64,000 nt of DNA from Paragordius varius (lineage: Eukaryota > Nematomorpha): contig OZ176050.1 of assembly GCA_964247055.1 (NCBI GenBank), positions 4,588,001 through 4,652,000 on the forward strand, read 5' to 3'. Shown here one piece after another: positions 51,391-62,589 of this stretch. Both the position numbers and the translations under genes were made by a program. Positions within the stretch are counted from its first letter, which is position 1; each line of letters begins with the position of its first letter. Under the pieces are notes generated by a model that did not search any database, was not told the DNA's origin, and was given only the letters and a program-made list of their open reading frames with translations.

Positions 51391-52687
51391 ACATAAAAAA
51401 AGGTAAAATTGTGAAAAACCTTATAATTTTTTCCTTTGGTATTTTTTAATCGCTAACAACTGACAAATAAATGTATATCATTATTAATATGATAATAATT
51501 TATTTTAAATCAATATTTTAGGCGGATTAAAAATTTATCAGCCGTTTGTTATTTGGTTGTCGACCATATTAATTCAGACTAAGTTGGAAAATTGAAAAAA
51601 AGTTTTTTATCCTATACGAAAGAATGATAATATATTCTAACCAAGTTTTTACAAGTTTTTGGGATAATACAAAACTACTTGAAAATGCCATCAAATTGAA
51701 AATAAATTGATCAAGTCTTGTATATCCATCAGCTGAGTATAAACTTTAGTTTTAAAATGTTGCGTATTAAATTTTTTGTGCCAAAGCTATTTCACCTTTT
51801 CCCTAAAACTTCGTTATATTCATTTTTTTGTACGCGATGACATTTTTAGGTTGTTTTCTACCACAGAACATAAAGTAGTAAACAAACTACCGTTTTGAAA
51901 GTTGTTTTGGTTAATATACTAACCCTTTTCCCCTGTAAAAAACTTAGAAATTTTGCATTTTGATTTCTCACAACTTCACACAACTCCAAAGCATGATTGA
52001 AACAAACAACTGATACTAAAATCGCTAATTAAAATTTGTTGATATAATGTGATCTAAATTTCCAAAATTATTATTTATATTTTTCTACTATAAAATATAT
52101 TTATTTGCATTTTTCGATTTAAATTAAAGAGAAAAATGGTGGCGAATGATTTTGAAATGAGGATTAGACTCCTAGAATTCACAAAACTATGAATATAAGC
52201 TTTTTAATATAGGTGAGAACAATGTTTGAAAATTAAATTTAACTAATCTAAAATTATAGTTTATTTAAAAAATTGAGCTCTGGGATATAAAATCACCCCA
52301 AAGGTGAACTAGGACAAAAATGTGAAAATAGAAAAAATGGCGGCAAGATTTGGATGAGGATTTTTTTAAATTTTACATTTATTTTATGAAGCTGCGCCCT
52401 AAAACCTAAAGGATGCATATTAAAATCGGTCTTATACTTTTTAAGATATTCAAATTTCAATCGCCCTGGGATATGAATCCCCCCCAAAAGGTCATATAAT
52501 GTTGATCCAATGATTTAAAATATTTATTAAATTATGTTTATATTAGATTTTAGCTGTATCATATGCAAAACTGTTTTTATACTAAATGACTTTTTGGTGT
52601 AGTTTTATAGACAGGGCAATATAAAATTTAATGATCATATAAAATAATTTTAACATCAGGCCAAATTTAAAAGCTTTCTTATCCGAT
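51391..52687. other. Intergenic, no gene recognised
   Basis: A+T-rich; phrases such as GGGATATAAAATCACCCCAAA (52284) and GGGATATGAATCCCCCCCAA (52469) recur here and near 46095 and 43220, suggesting another worn repeat family that I cannot delimit. Confidence 0.4.
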
Positions 52688-52890
52688 TCAAATTGGTGTA
52701 AGTACTGCTGCCCAGACCATATTTTAACTGATAATACTTAAAAACTACTTAAAGAGACAATGCCAATTTAAATTTATGCTTTTTCCTAAAAAATATTTAT
52801 AAATAAGTCAAAACTAAAAATAATTTGTCTGGAAACAATGCTCCATATCAAACTATTTCGATCCCATTTTTCTACAACTATTTGTTTTCT
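52688..52890 (-). mobile_element. TTAA MITE fragment
   Basis: GATTCAAATTGGTGTAAGTA, ACTACTTAAAGAGACAATGC and CCATATCAAACTATTTCGAT are worn versions of the reverse family sequence; the rest of the element is missing. Confidence 0.55.
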
Positions 52891-52954
52891 TACACTGCGT
52901 CCAAAATCAAGAGTTATAAAAAATAACTTGATGAAATATAGATATTCTGATAGG

Positions 52955-53070
52955 AAAATGAATCAGGATTATCATGGGGCTTTTGGTTTTGCCCTTAAGT
53001 GTAATAGAAGAAAGTTAGATAGACTTTTATGGTAAGCGTTCCATCTTGGAAGCAAAATTTGCGCACATTT
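52955..53070. mobile_element. Family F end fragment
   Basis: AATGAATCAGGATTATCATG, TTTTGGTTTTGCCCTTAAGT and ATGGTAAGCGTTCCATCTTG match the outer arm of the fold-back family. The short frame across it is not a gene. Confidence 0.5.
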
Positions 53071-53084
53071 ACACTTCAATCATG

Positions 53085-53300
53085 GTATTTAGATACCCCG
53101 GACTAAGTTGATATTTATAAAAAACTGAAAGAAACGGTTTATTGAAATCAAAACTAATTTTTTAATTTAATCACATCTCATTGATAGAACTAGAAAAAGT
53201 GGTTTTTTTATTATTTTTATTTTTAACTTTGGGTTTATCCATAATAATTCAATATATTTTTTTATATTTGGTTTATCAATGTTATAAAACGCAGTGTACA
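53085..53300 (-). mobile_element. TTAA MITE fragment
   Basis: ATGGTATTTAGATACCCCGG, AACTGAAAGAAACGG and ATCACATCTCATTGATAG are reverse-strand family phrases. The element is truncated and internally deleted. Confidence 0.55.
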
Positions 53301-53624
53301 AAATCGGGGATCATGAAAAAATATTTTGATGAAATAAATATATTTTTTTAAAATATATTTGGTTTTGGCCCTTACGAGTACTATAAAAGAAAGTTATATA
53401 CACTTTTGTGCTAAGTGCTCCATATAAGAAAATGGAAAAATATGACCTTATTTTTTAATGACTTTTTTTGATGAAAGCTTAATGCTTTATTCTTAAAAAT
53501 ATCACTAAATGATATTACAAACTATTTATAAAAGCAAAACAACATTTTAATATTTTATTTTAAATGCGGGCTCCGAAAGACCTAATTTTTTGCTCTATCA
53601 AAACGGGCTAGTTCATTTAAGACC

Positions 53625-54061
53625 TCGAATCAAATTGGGGTATCTAAATATCCCTATATTTAAGTTGAAATTTTATAATTACTGAAAGAAACGGTCCTAA
53701 TTTAAATTTATTCCTATATCCTAATCAAAATTATAAAATCCCAAATATCGAAATAAAATTTGAAAAAATTTCCATATCAAACTTCTCCGACGCCATTTTT
53801 ATTTTGCAACATTTTTGCAAAATATCGTGTTTATTTGATTTTAAAGCTAAAATGAAAGCTAAATTTTCATTTGAATCACATCTAACATTGATAGAAACAG
53901 AAATTCTTTATATATTTCGGTTCATCAATGATAAAAATGTGCAAACTTTCGCTATAGTTTGAATTCATTCCATTTTTTAAAATATTTTTAATTTAAACAG
54001 GCCTGGGGCATTCAACTATCCCAATTTTCATTGAAGGACTAAAATAAATGTGTTTTAAGTG
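53625..54061 (-). mobile_element. TTAA MITE, reverse, internally deleted
   Basis: Starts near CTCGAATCAAATTGGGGTAT and ends TGTGTTTTAAGTG before TTAA (54062-54065). It carries the reverse family phrases CTGAAAGAAACGGTCC, CTTCTCCGACGCCATTTTTA and ATCACATCTAACATTGATAG. Confidence 0.75.
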
Positions 54062-54140
54062 TTAAAATAAACGCAAAGCCGGAATTGCGATAAAATTTTT
54101 AAATTCATCCTAAATATTGCCGTAAAAAAATATTTTTTAA

Positions 54141-54718
54141 CACTTGGATACAAGACACTCATTTAGTCATTTGATTCAAATTGGGGTTAGATACCCCAGG
54201 CCTGTTTAAAATCAAATACTTTAAAAAGTATGGACGAGATCAAAACTATGGGAAAGTTTTGCACTTATATAACATTAATAAACCGAAATATATAAAAAAT
54301 TTTATTAAAAAATACTGGATATTGCTTAATTTATGTTAAAACCGAAAGGTAAAAATTTCGTCAACCTAACATGTGTCAAATGATAAAATTGAAAAATAAT
54401 ACAAAATAAACCGCTTTTTCTATTTCTATCAATGTTAGATGTAATTTAAATAAAAAATCAGCATTAATTTTACTTTTAACATTAAATGAAGACGTGATTC
54501 TGCAAAAATTTTGTAAAATGAAAATGGCGTCGAAATAGTTTGACATCGAACTTTTTTTTCAAAACAAAATTTTAATTAGATATTTTGGTAAATTTATATA
54601 ATTTTTATTAGGATAGAAGCATAAATTTAAATTTGGACCGTTTCCTTTAGTAGTTTTATAAAAATATTAATTTATATTTAGTCTGGGGTATTTAGATACC
54701 CCAATTTGAATCGAAGTG
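54141..54718 (+). mobile_element. TTAA MITE, intact-looking, 578 bp
   Basis: TTAA on both sides (54137-54140, 54719-54722), left end CACTTGGATACAAGACACTC, right end CCCCAATTTGAATCGAAGTG. It is the cleanest single copy for defining the family. Confidence 0.88.
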
Positions 54719-55396
54719 TTAAAATGCACATTCGAAGTCAATTTTTAGCGAAATTGTGTTGAGTTCTTTTTACTATTTTGAATAATGATGGAAACAGTCT
54801 AAAGCTTTTAGATATTGTAAAAGACGGTTTCTATATAATTTGATTTCGAACATTTTGTTCGTTTCAGAATTTCATTTAAAGTTATAATTTTAAATTTTGG
54901 TGAATTATTATAAAAACAGAATTTATATTTAATATAGTTTTTATATAAGCGTTTTTATTGTTTTATCATGCTCAAAAAAGGATGAAGTCTATTTTTAAAT
55001 TTGGTTAAAAATTTAATTTTTGTAAAAAGTATGAATTTTTTTTAAAAAAAATTTTTGTCAAAATTTAGCATATATTTAAGAATTATATAGACCAATCCCG
55101 GCATTTTTGCGTTTTTTGAAAAAATTTTGGGACTTTCTGAACACACGTCTAAAAATAAAAATATTATAATATTGATATGCTTTTTATGTGTTTATGATAT
55201 ATTTTAGTGATAATTTATTCCTCAAAAGAAATTGGTTACAAAAAATGTGCTTAAATTTTGCCATTTTCTGTTATGACTTACCACAAAAATCATATATTAT
55301 CACACAAGTGAAGAGGGTTTGATAAATAAACGATTGCCTATAATATTTCCAACAACTGTTAAACTCTTAAATAAATTAATTCAAACCACGCTGGAT

Positions 55397-58300
55397 ATGA
55401 ATTCAAATATTAAAATTATATCAGGCGCTGTAGTTACAAATTTAAAGCCATTTTTTTCCTACGATTCAAAGTAATAATATCATAATTTTTAGATTTTTGA
55501 TTGTTCCAAATTTTGACCAAATACGTATATTTGATATAACTCTCGGAGTGTGTAAGGGAGCTATAAGAAGTGACGATGAAAATGATTTTGTATACGCATG
55601 CTTAAACACAAAATATAAACTTCAAGTTGACTTTTTACTAAATTTTAGCTGTTAGCCATATCAAAATCTGGTAGTTTTATAACTTATGATTTAAACAATG
55701 GACATATTCTAAAAGTTAAATTTAAATTTTACAGTTTTATAGAAATATAAACTCAATATACCCCAAACAGTGTTTGCTCAAATTAACAATACTCTGTTGT
55801 ATTTTATAATGCCTAATAGAAGTATATTTATTATTTTAAAAATATATTAAGGTGGCAAAAATTATGATGTATGTTGTATTAATTCTCCTTTATACGATTC
55901 ATCCGCGCATGCAACTTCAATCAAATTGAAATATTTATTGTATGAAATTGAAAATGACCCTCATAAAATAACATTTCATTTATTAAATGTAAGATTTGTC
56001 ATACATTTTGTTAGAAATTTATTGCTGCCGTTTCACACAATAAACTGATGGTTTTATTTTTGAATCAAAACGATATTACTGCTTCAAAATTAACCAGGTA
56101 TTACTTCCCTAATATAAATTTTTTATGGATATATGAGATATATAATTTAACTTAAAATTGTGTGTTTAACCCATTAAGTTAATATATATTGGTTGCTTTT
56201 ATTTAGTTGTAAGCGTTTAATAAAATTACGGATTACAATCTTTATTTTTAGCATATTAAAAATTAAAAAAAAATGACTTTAAACAGGTATTTAAAGGCGA
56301 TTTACCTTAATAATACGATTGTTTGTCACTAAATTTATTATTATATATTAGTTAAATTTCTAAATTTATTAAGTTTTTGAAGAGATTATAAATTTTGGAG
56401 AAACATTGGCCATTATTTTTCACGAGACCCTTTTCAAAAAATATATACTGAATTTTTTACAATAAATAAATATTATTATATAATCCAAAAAAATATTCTC
56501 TAGATATTTCAATAAAATAAAATTAGATTAAATTATTGACTCAACGGTTCCAAAAATATTCATGGAATCTGAATTTTATAATAAATAAAAATCTTTCCTT
56601 AATCCGAAAATGACCTTGAAAATATGTTTGTTAAGAGGCAGAAGAGTCAGTGTGGAACCGGTGTGCGCTATTACAAAAACCTGATAGCTAATTTCTATCA
56701 TTTAACCTTTAACAATTTTATGATAACTAACTCGCTAATAAATTTATTTTTTTCATGAAATTTAGCCACCTAATAGGAAGTGATCGCTATTTTACATGTG
56801 TTTCAAGCCATCCGACTGATCTGTGTTTAGCCACAGGTGACAATACTGGACGAATCTTGATTTGGTAAGTTAATTACATTTTTAATTTCAGCCATAAATT
56901 TTTTGGTGATATTTTAATTAAAAAAAATTATAATACTTTTGCAGGACAAATTTACACGATAAACATCCGATAAAATCAATCTATCATTGGCATAGTTTAC
57001 CCCTTAATTGTTTAACATTCTCATCACACGGTAATAAATTTGTTTCACATTATATGTTTAAAATATGACCTTTTTATAAAAAATATAATATTAAAATGTA
57101 TCCTAATTAAATGACCTTTTTTCAAAAAATAAAATTAAACATTCGGAACTTTTGATTTGTATTTCTTGAAAGAAATTATAAATTGGTGTTTTTTGTAAAC
57201 AAATTTATGCCATTTTTTAATTTTACCTTATTAATAAAAAAAATTGTGGTTTTTCCTATACCATTTTTGCCAATAAGGTTCATATCTTTTGAGCGGTTCT
57301 CAAGAATGCGTATTAGTCAAATGGGACCTTAAAAATGAAGATAAGTCTTTTATGCCGCGATTTGAAGCCCCTATTGTGGATATAATTACTGCTGAAAACA
57401 ATAATCTAATTGCCATTCGACTCAAAGATCAAAGTATAAAATATGGCTTTTTGAATACATTTTTCCAAAAATAAAACAGAATTCCTAAAAAATTTTTCAT
57501 ATTGTATAATAGGTATTAAAATTATGGGATTTAATTATGAATTTCCCACTCAACTACATATATCTGGGCTCTTGATTGATTATGAGGATAGAAATAATAG
57601 CCTACGTCAAATAATGTTGGGTAATTCTAACCGATCGCTACACGATAGCAATAATATTAACACAGTTTTGATTGGAGAAGATAAAAGCTTGTTATATAAC
57701 CTGATATGTTCAAAGTAATAACTCAAAATTTTTGATATTTAAAGTTTCATATGTAGCTCTCTTGTATTAACTGTAACCTTTAATATATTTTTCATTTTTA
57801 TCCAATCAATTTATTCTATATATATATATATATATATATGCTATTATTTTTTCAACATTTTTCTGCGAACTTACATTTTCTATTTTCTGGAAAAGTAAAT
57901 GATTTAAATCTATTGACTTTTACAATTTTTTAGGTTAGATTCATTGCGACGATTAGAGATTGGATTATTACCATTTGCCTTGAAACAAAATCGAGCATTG
58001 TATAATAAAACTTCGAATCCCAAAATGGTAACAAATGGCCCCACTGGTTATATCCAATGTTACGACGCTTATGAGGATCGTTTAGTTTTCAAAGTATATT
58101 CCCATTATTTTAGAAAAATATATCAATCTTTTATAAATTAATAAATTTATAAATTCGAAACTTATTTGTAAGAACACGGGAACGGGTTTCACGAAAAATA
58201 ATCAAAATCTATGATTCAGAAATAATTACTCATTAGTCGGCATTGAAATGCGAAAAATCTTTTTTTTATGTCAATTTTTTTGATAAACACATAATGTTAT

Positions 58301-61300
58301 TATGGTCAAAGATTTAAAGCATTTATAACATAATTTATTTTTGTGGAAAAAAATGTAATAAATTTGAATATATCAATTTTCACAAAAATAGGTCAATTTA
58401 CAAAAATAATTGGTACAAACACATATTTGACTAAATAAAACAACATTCTCATTTAAACACTACGATTGATTGGGATATCATTTTTTTATTATTAATATTA
58501 TGTAGCTTGACATTTGCGGACAAAACAGAAAGATCCGATCTCGTCATGAACAACCCAGTAATGTAATTGTAACAAGGGTTGCTTTTGATACCAGTCGACC
58601 CACTTCATATGCCTATGAGTATATGGCTACATTTCAACTCTTAGAACATTATTTGAACCAACAACGGGGTGTAAATCAAGATTTTAATCAATTCTCACCT
58701 GAATACGTATTAAAGTTTTGGTGTTTTAACCGTGAAAAACGGAGGTAAACTATTGTGTTTTTGCGTTGTAATTCGCAAACTATATATATATTGTTTTACT
58801 TAAAGTATAATAGAATGTTGTTTTATTGGATGCTTAATGACTTTATCATAATGTCACATAGATTTAATATATATAGTTCTATATTAACTATTCAGCATTT
58901 ATATGTTTATGGATATTTTGATAAATTTTTATGAAAAATATGTACTAACTCATTTCACACAGTTTTTTTCAATCAGCCCTGGCAAGCGAGTTTTCAAACT
59001 TTTTTGTGGTACCTACAATTTATATCCTTACCTTTTAACAAGAATCTTTTAAGTATGTATTTTAGTCTTTTTATAATATTCGTTAACTATTTAATTTATA
59101 TCTAGCTATGTGTTAAACACTACCATTCCATTTCCTCACGATTTTAATGCCGTGTCTAATATGATTTTTTATCCTTCAATCATGCATGAAACCATTGATG
59201 AATTCAACAATCCTTCCGAAAATACCAGCATAAGAAATGCTTATTTGTCCAATCTTCGTTTATTAACATTGAGCGATGCTGATCCCATTATCCGGATATG
59301 GGCCATAACTTTTGAAAATATACCGTCTATTAATGGTATTAATTGTGTTTTTCTACAAATATTTTAACTCTAGGACAAATTAGTTAAATCTTAATTAAGT
59401 TTAAACTATCTTTCTAGATATAAAACGATCAATTTTATGTAATTATTTAGGGTGTATCATTTTTTATTTTTAAACAATCTTAAATTTTTAATATAACAAA
59501 CATTCTATCAAACGTGACCATTATTAATCTTAAGTTTTAATTCTTATCTAAAGAAGTATTCGAAAGATTTTTTAATATGTTTGTAAGAATTTTCCTACGT
59601 AAATTTAGTAATTATTTAAACTCGTAAATTTCATCAATTATTTTTTATCAATATTCCACATAATATTATTTTTAATAATGACATTGGGCATTGAACAGTT
59701 GCATAACAACTACAATCAATAATGACTTATTTAATCATGTGATTTCGGTTATAATAACCAACACTTAGTTTTTACAACTATCCCTATTCTTTTTGTTTAA
59801 ATGAGAAAATACATTATTAGTTTTTTATTAATATTGTAACCAGATAGTAATTACAACAACAATCTTATTGGCTAAAAGACAAATAATATTACTTTTTATT
59901 AGAAATTATTATATTTGTTTTGGTTTTTTTAGTCGTTAGGCATTATTGGTCATGCGTTTCTCGCATACGTTACAGTTACGATTATATACCTACTGGTGCC
60001 ATAACATATAAATTGATTGAAAGGATACCTTACATTTCCATCGTTTTTGCTGAAAAAACGGAAAATTATAATCATAATTTAATACTAAATGAACTATCCG
60101 AACTTCCAAACGAAGGTTTATCATTTTTAAAATTTTTTTTATAATATGATATCACACCAATTTAATTTATATAAATTTGATTTTTGAAATTTACTAGATT
60201 CCACGGATACAATATGTATGAGGGAAGGGAAAGAGTGTGATACAAAAAACAAAATTGTCCTATTTACACTGCCTAAATATTGTAATCGGGGTATTGCATT
60301 TAACGCTTTGCTTGAACAACAAGGAAATGAATTAGCTATTACGGATGAGAGTCCTTCCATTTTAGTGTCTTCCAATAATGACATAAAGTTTTTATTGTTT
60401 TTTTAATACGACAATTTTAGATTTGGAAAAATTTAAAACTTTTAAATTTTGCAATTTTTATTACAAATTATATTTAATAGGTTTGTCACATACGCTTACA
60501 ATCAGCCATATAATCGAGATCAACAATATAACAATAACCATCATTCATCATTATATATCATCGGAATAAATTTTACCCATATCTATGTTTGCTATTTTGG
60601 GGTAAAACGCCTTCGAGATATAATTAATAACCCTAGCGATAATTATTATCAAATGCCATACATACACCAAGTTATTGATATAAATGAAAGTGTATCATCT
60701 TCTTATCATCTAACCAATTCTTTGGTAACCGCAAACAGCGATAACGAACCAAAGGAAAATGTACCTTCAAATAATAAAAAATCTGGCAATCGGTATATTA
60801 TTACATCCCTCACTAAAGTATTCAAGGATAAAACGATGGTTAGTTCCACCCTAAACACTGAAAAATTAATTGGAAGCCAATCTGAGACTCAAAAAATGCA
60901 GGATAGTAAAATTCAACAGCAAAAGATGTTTGTTGAAAAATGTTGTTCACTCTATGCTTTTGTATATGATATTGTTGATGGTAAATAAAAATATTATTTT
61001 TTGCAAATTTATAATATTCACAAAAACCTTAAATTTTTTACAAGAAAATCGGTAGTATATTGCCCAAGCACCCTTAAATTATTAAAGCTAAATTATTTTT
61101 TCTAATCAAACTAAGAATATATACTTATATATGTTGTAAAATACATATACCTTTTTTCATTTCGTCCGTATTTATCGGATTATATCGTTTATACCTCTCA
61201 TACATTAAACATTATAATCTGATTTATTCTTGTTAGATTCATCTTTCATCATGTTATTTGAAAATTTGTTTGACAGTCCTAACCCACAGTCTACAGCTTT

Positions 61301-62297
61301 TACTAAGATAGATATACCTAAGCCACCCTCACTTTTTCCGAAATTGCCATTTGAACAAACTTTTGAAACTGATATTCAAAATAATATAATTGATGGTCAA
61401 AATAATATGATTTTGCATTCCCTTTACATACGAGAATATATTGATAATCGTGTAACGAGCAAAAGTTTTATGATATATTTTATGGATGCTAACCAGGTTA
61501 AATTTGCAAATATTATGTTAAAATTTTTTATATTGTGATTTATATTTTTTGCAATTACATATTAGGGTTTTTATCTTAATTAATCAAAAACCACTAAAAA
61601 ATATTTGCCCAAATTTACCGTTTGTATAAAAATCTAATCAATCAAAAATTCTATCAGAAAATACCTTTAAAATTTTGGATTTTATTTTAAATTTGGTATT
61701 GAAATAAAAAATATAAATTCTATCACGACTTATTGAATGTTTGTGTTTTACCCCTATAGAGACTGTATAAATTTATACCTATTGCCGGTAAAAAAACTAA
61801 TGATCCTATTGAAAAGGAACCATCATTTCTCGAACATTACAATTTGTATGAAACTATGCATGATCCACATCTTTTTTCCATTGAACAAAAAATGTTAATG
61901 GATAAACTAATTAATGATTATGGCAAGACAAAAAAATCAACCAACAAACTTAAAAATAAATTACGTAAAAAACTAAACGTACCACCACCAAAGACAACCG
62001 AATTAATCAAATTGTTTGATCAAAAGGCAAACGATACAAGTCAAAATATAATTTCCGCTGATGATGATGAGCATAATATGGGTAATTTTTTATCACAAAA
62101 AATTTATACATAATTTTGTTTATATGGTTAGAAAATATTATAAATGATATTTCTCCATTTTAGATCAACATTTGGCAGCACAAATAAATCCTTTGCAAAC
62201 ATCGTTGGCCAATACATATCACACAAAAAAACAAAAAGCGAAACAATTAAAGGATATTGTAAGCTTTAATTCATTTTCCGAATTTTATAACATTTGA
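55397..62297 (+). CDS. WDR75: WDR75/Utp17-like WD40 protein, 19 exons
   Basis: Likely nucleolar WD40 protein of the U3 snoRNP t-UTP module acting in pre-rRNA transcription and processing. Exons: 55397-55470, 55493-55625, 55649-55714, 55743-55821, 55852-55988, 56015-56097, 56766-56864, 56945-57030, 57278-57433, 57513-57714, 57934-58093, 58506-58744, 59106-59335, 59933-60115, 60198-60387, 60481-60980, 61237-61496, 61760-62081, 62164-62297. Phases agree throughout (1110 aa; WDR75 is ~830). Matches in order: IKIISGAVV start; YKLQ+LLAISKSGSFITYDLN ('HLQLYSCSLDGTIKLWDY'); FIMPNRSGKNYDVCCINSPL; KFIAAVSHNKLMVLF; YFTCVSSHPTDLCLATGDNT; WHSLPLNCLTFSSHGSYLLS; QECVLVKWDL; ISGLLID; LKFWCFN; LNTTIPFPHD; PIIRIW. 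Beyond about residue 590 similarity fades. Introns 1-5 are only 22, 23, 28, 30 and 26 nt. The start is the first ATG fitting the family N-terminus. A different WD40 family is possible but less likely. Confidence 0.82.
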
Positions 62298-62589
62298 GTT
62301 GCATATATTAAGGAAAAATATGTATCCACAATTTGATTATATTTTAAAAAATCTAAATAAAGGATAATATATTATATTAAATAAAATATCAGAGCTAAGC
62401 TGATATAAAATTTAGATTTTTGTATACAATACTAAATAATTGATTAGTAATTACTCCAAATATAATAAAAAATTTAAATAAGATCCAAATTTTATTTACA
62501 AAAAATAGGATCTTTACATCTTTTTTATTTTATTAAATTTTCAATTTGTGTTTATCATTATGAAATCTATATATATTTATAAAAATGTA
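62298..62589. other. Downstream region of the WDR75-like gene
   Basis: A+T-rich presumed 3' UTR and spacer. GTAAGC at 62257, inside the last exon, could act as an alternative donor; no downstream exon was recognised. Confidence 0.45.

Larger units (their letters stand above)
53340..55310. mobile_element. Family F element split by two TTAA MITEs
   Basis: Left arm about 53340-53624 (TTTGGTTTTGGCCCTTACGA, AGTGCTCCATATAAGAAAAT, CGGGCTCCGAAAGACC). Right arm about 54723-55310 (GATGGAAACAGTCTAAAGC, CCCGGCATTTTTGCG, ATTTTGCCATTTTCTGTTAT, GACTTACCACAAAAATC). The two MITEs lie between the arms, so they are younger insertions or fill an older gap. Confidence 0.6.

Noticed and set aside
55626-55648. A sequencing error instead of a 23-nt intron
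   Set aside because: One indel cannot restore the family alignment, whereas removing the GT...AG interval does, and four neighbouring intervals behave the same way.
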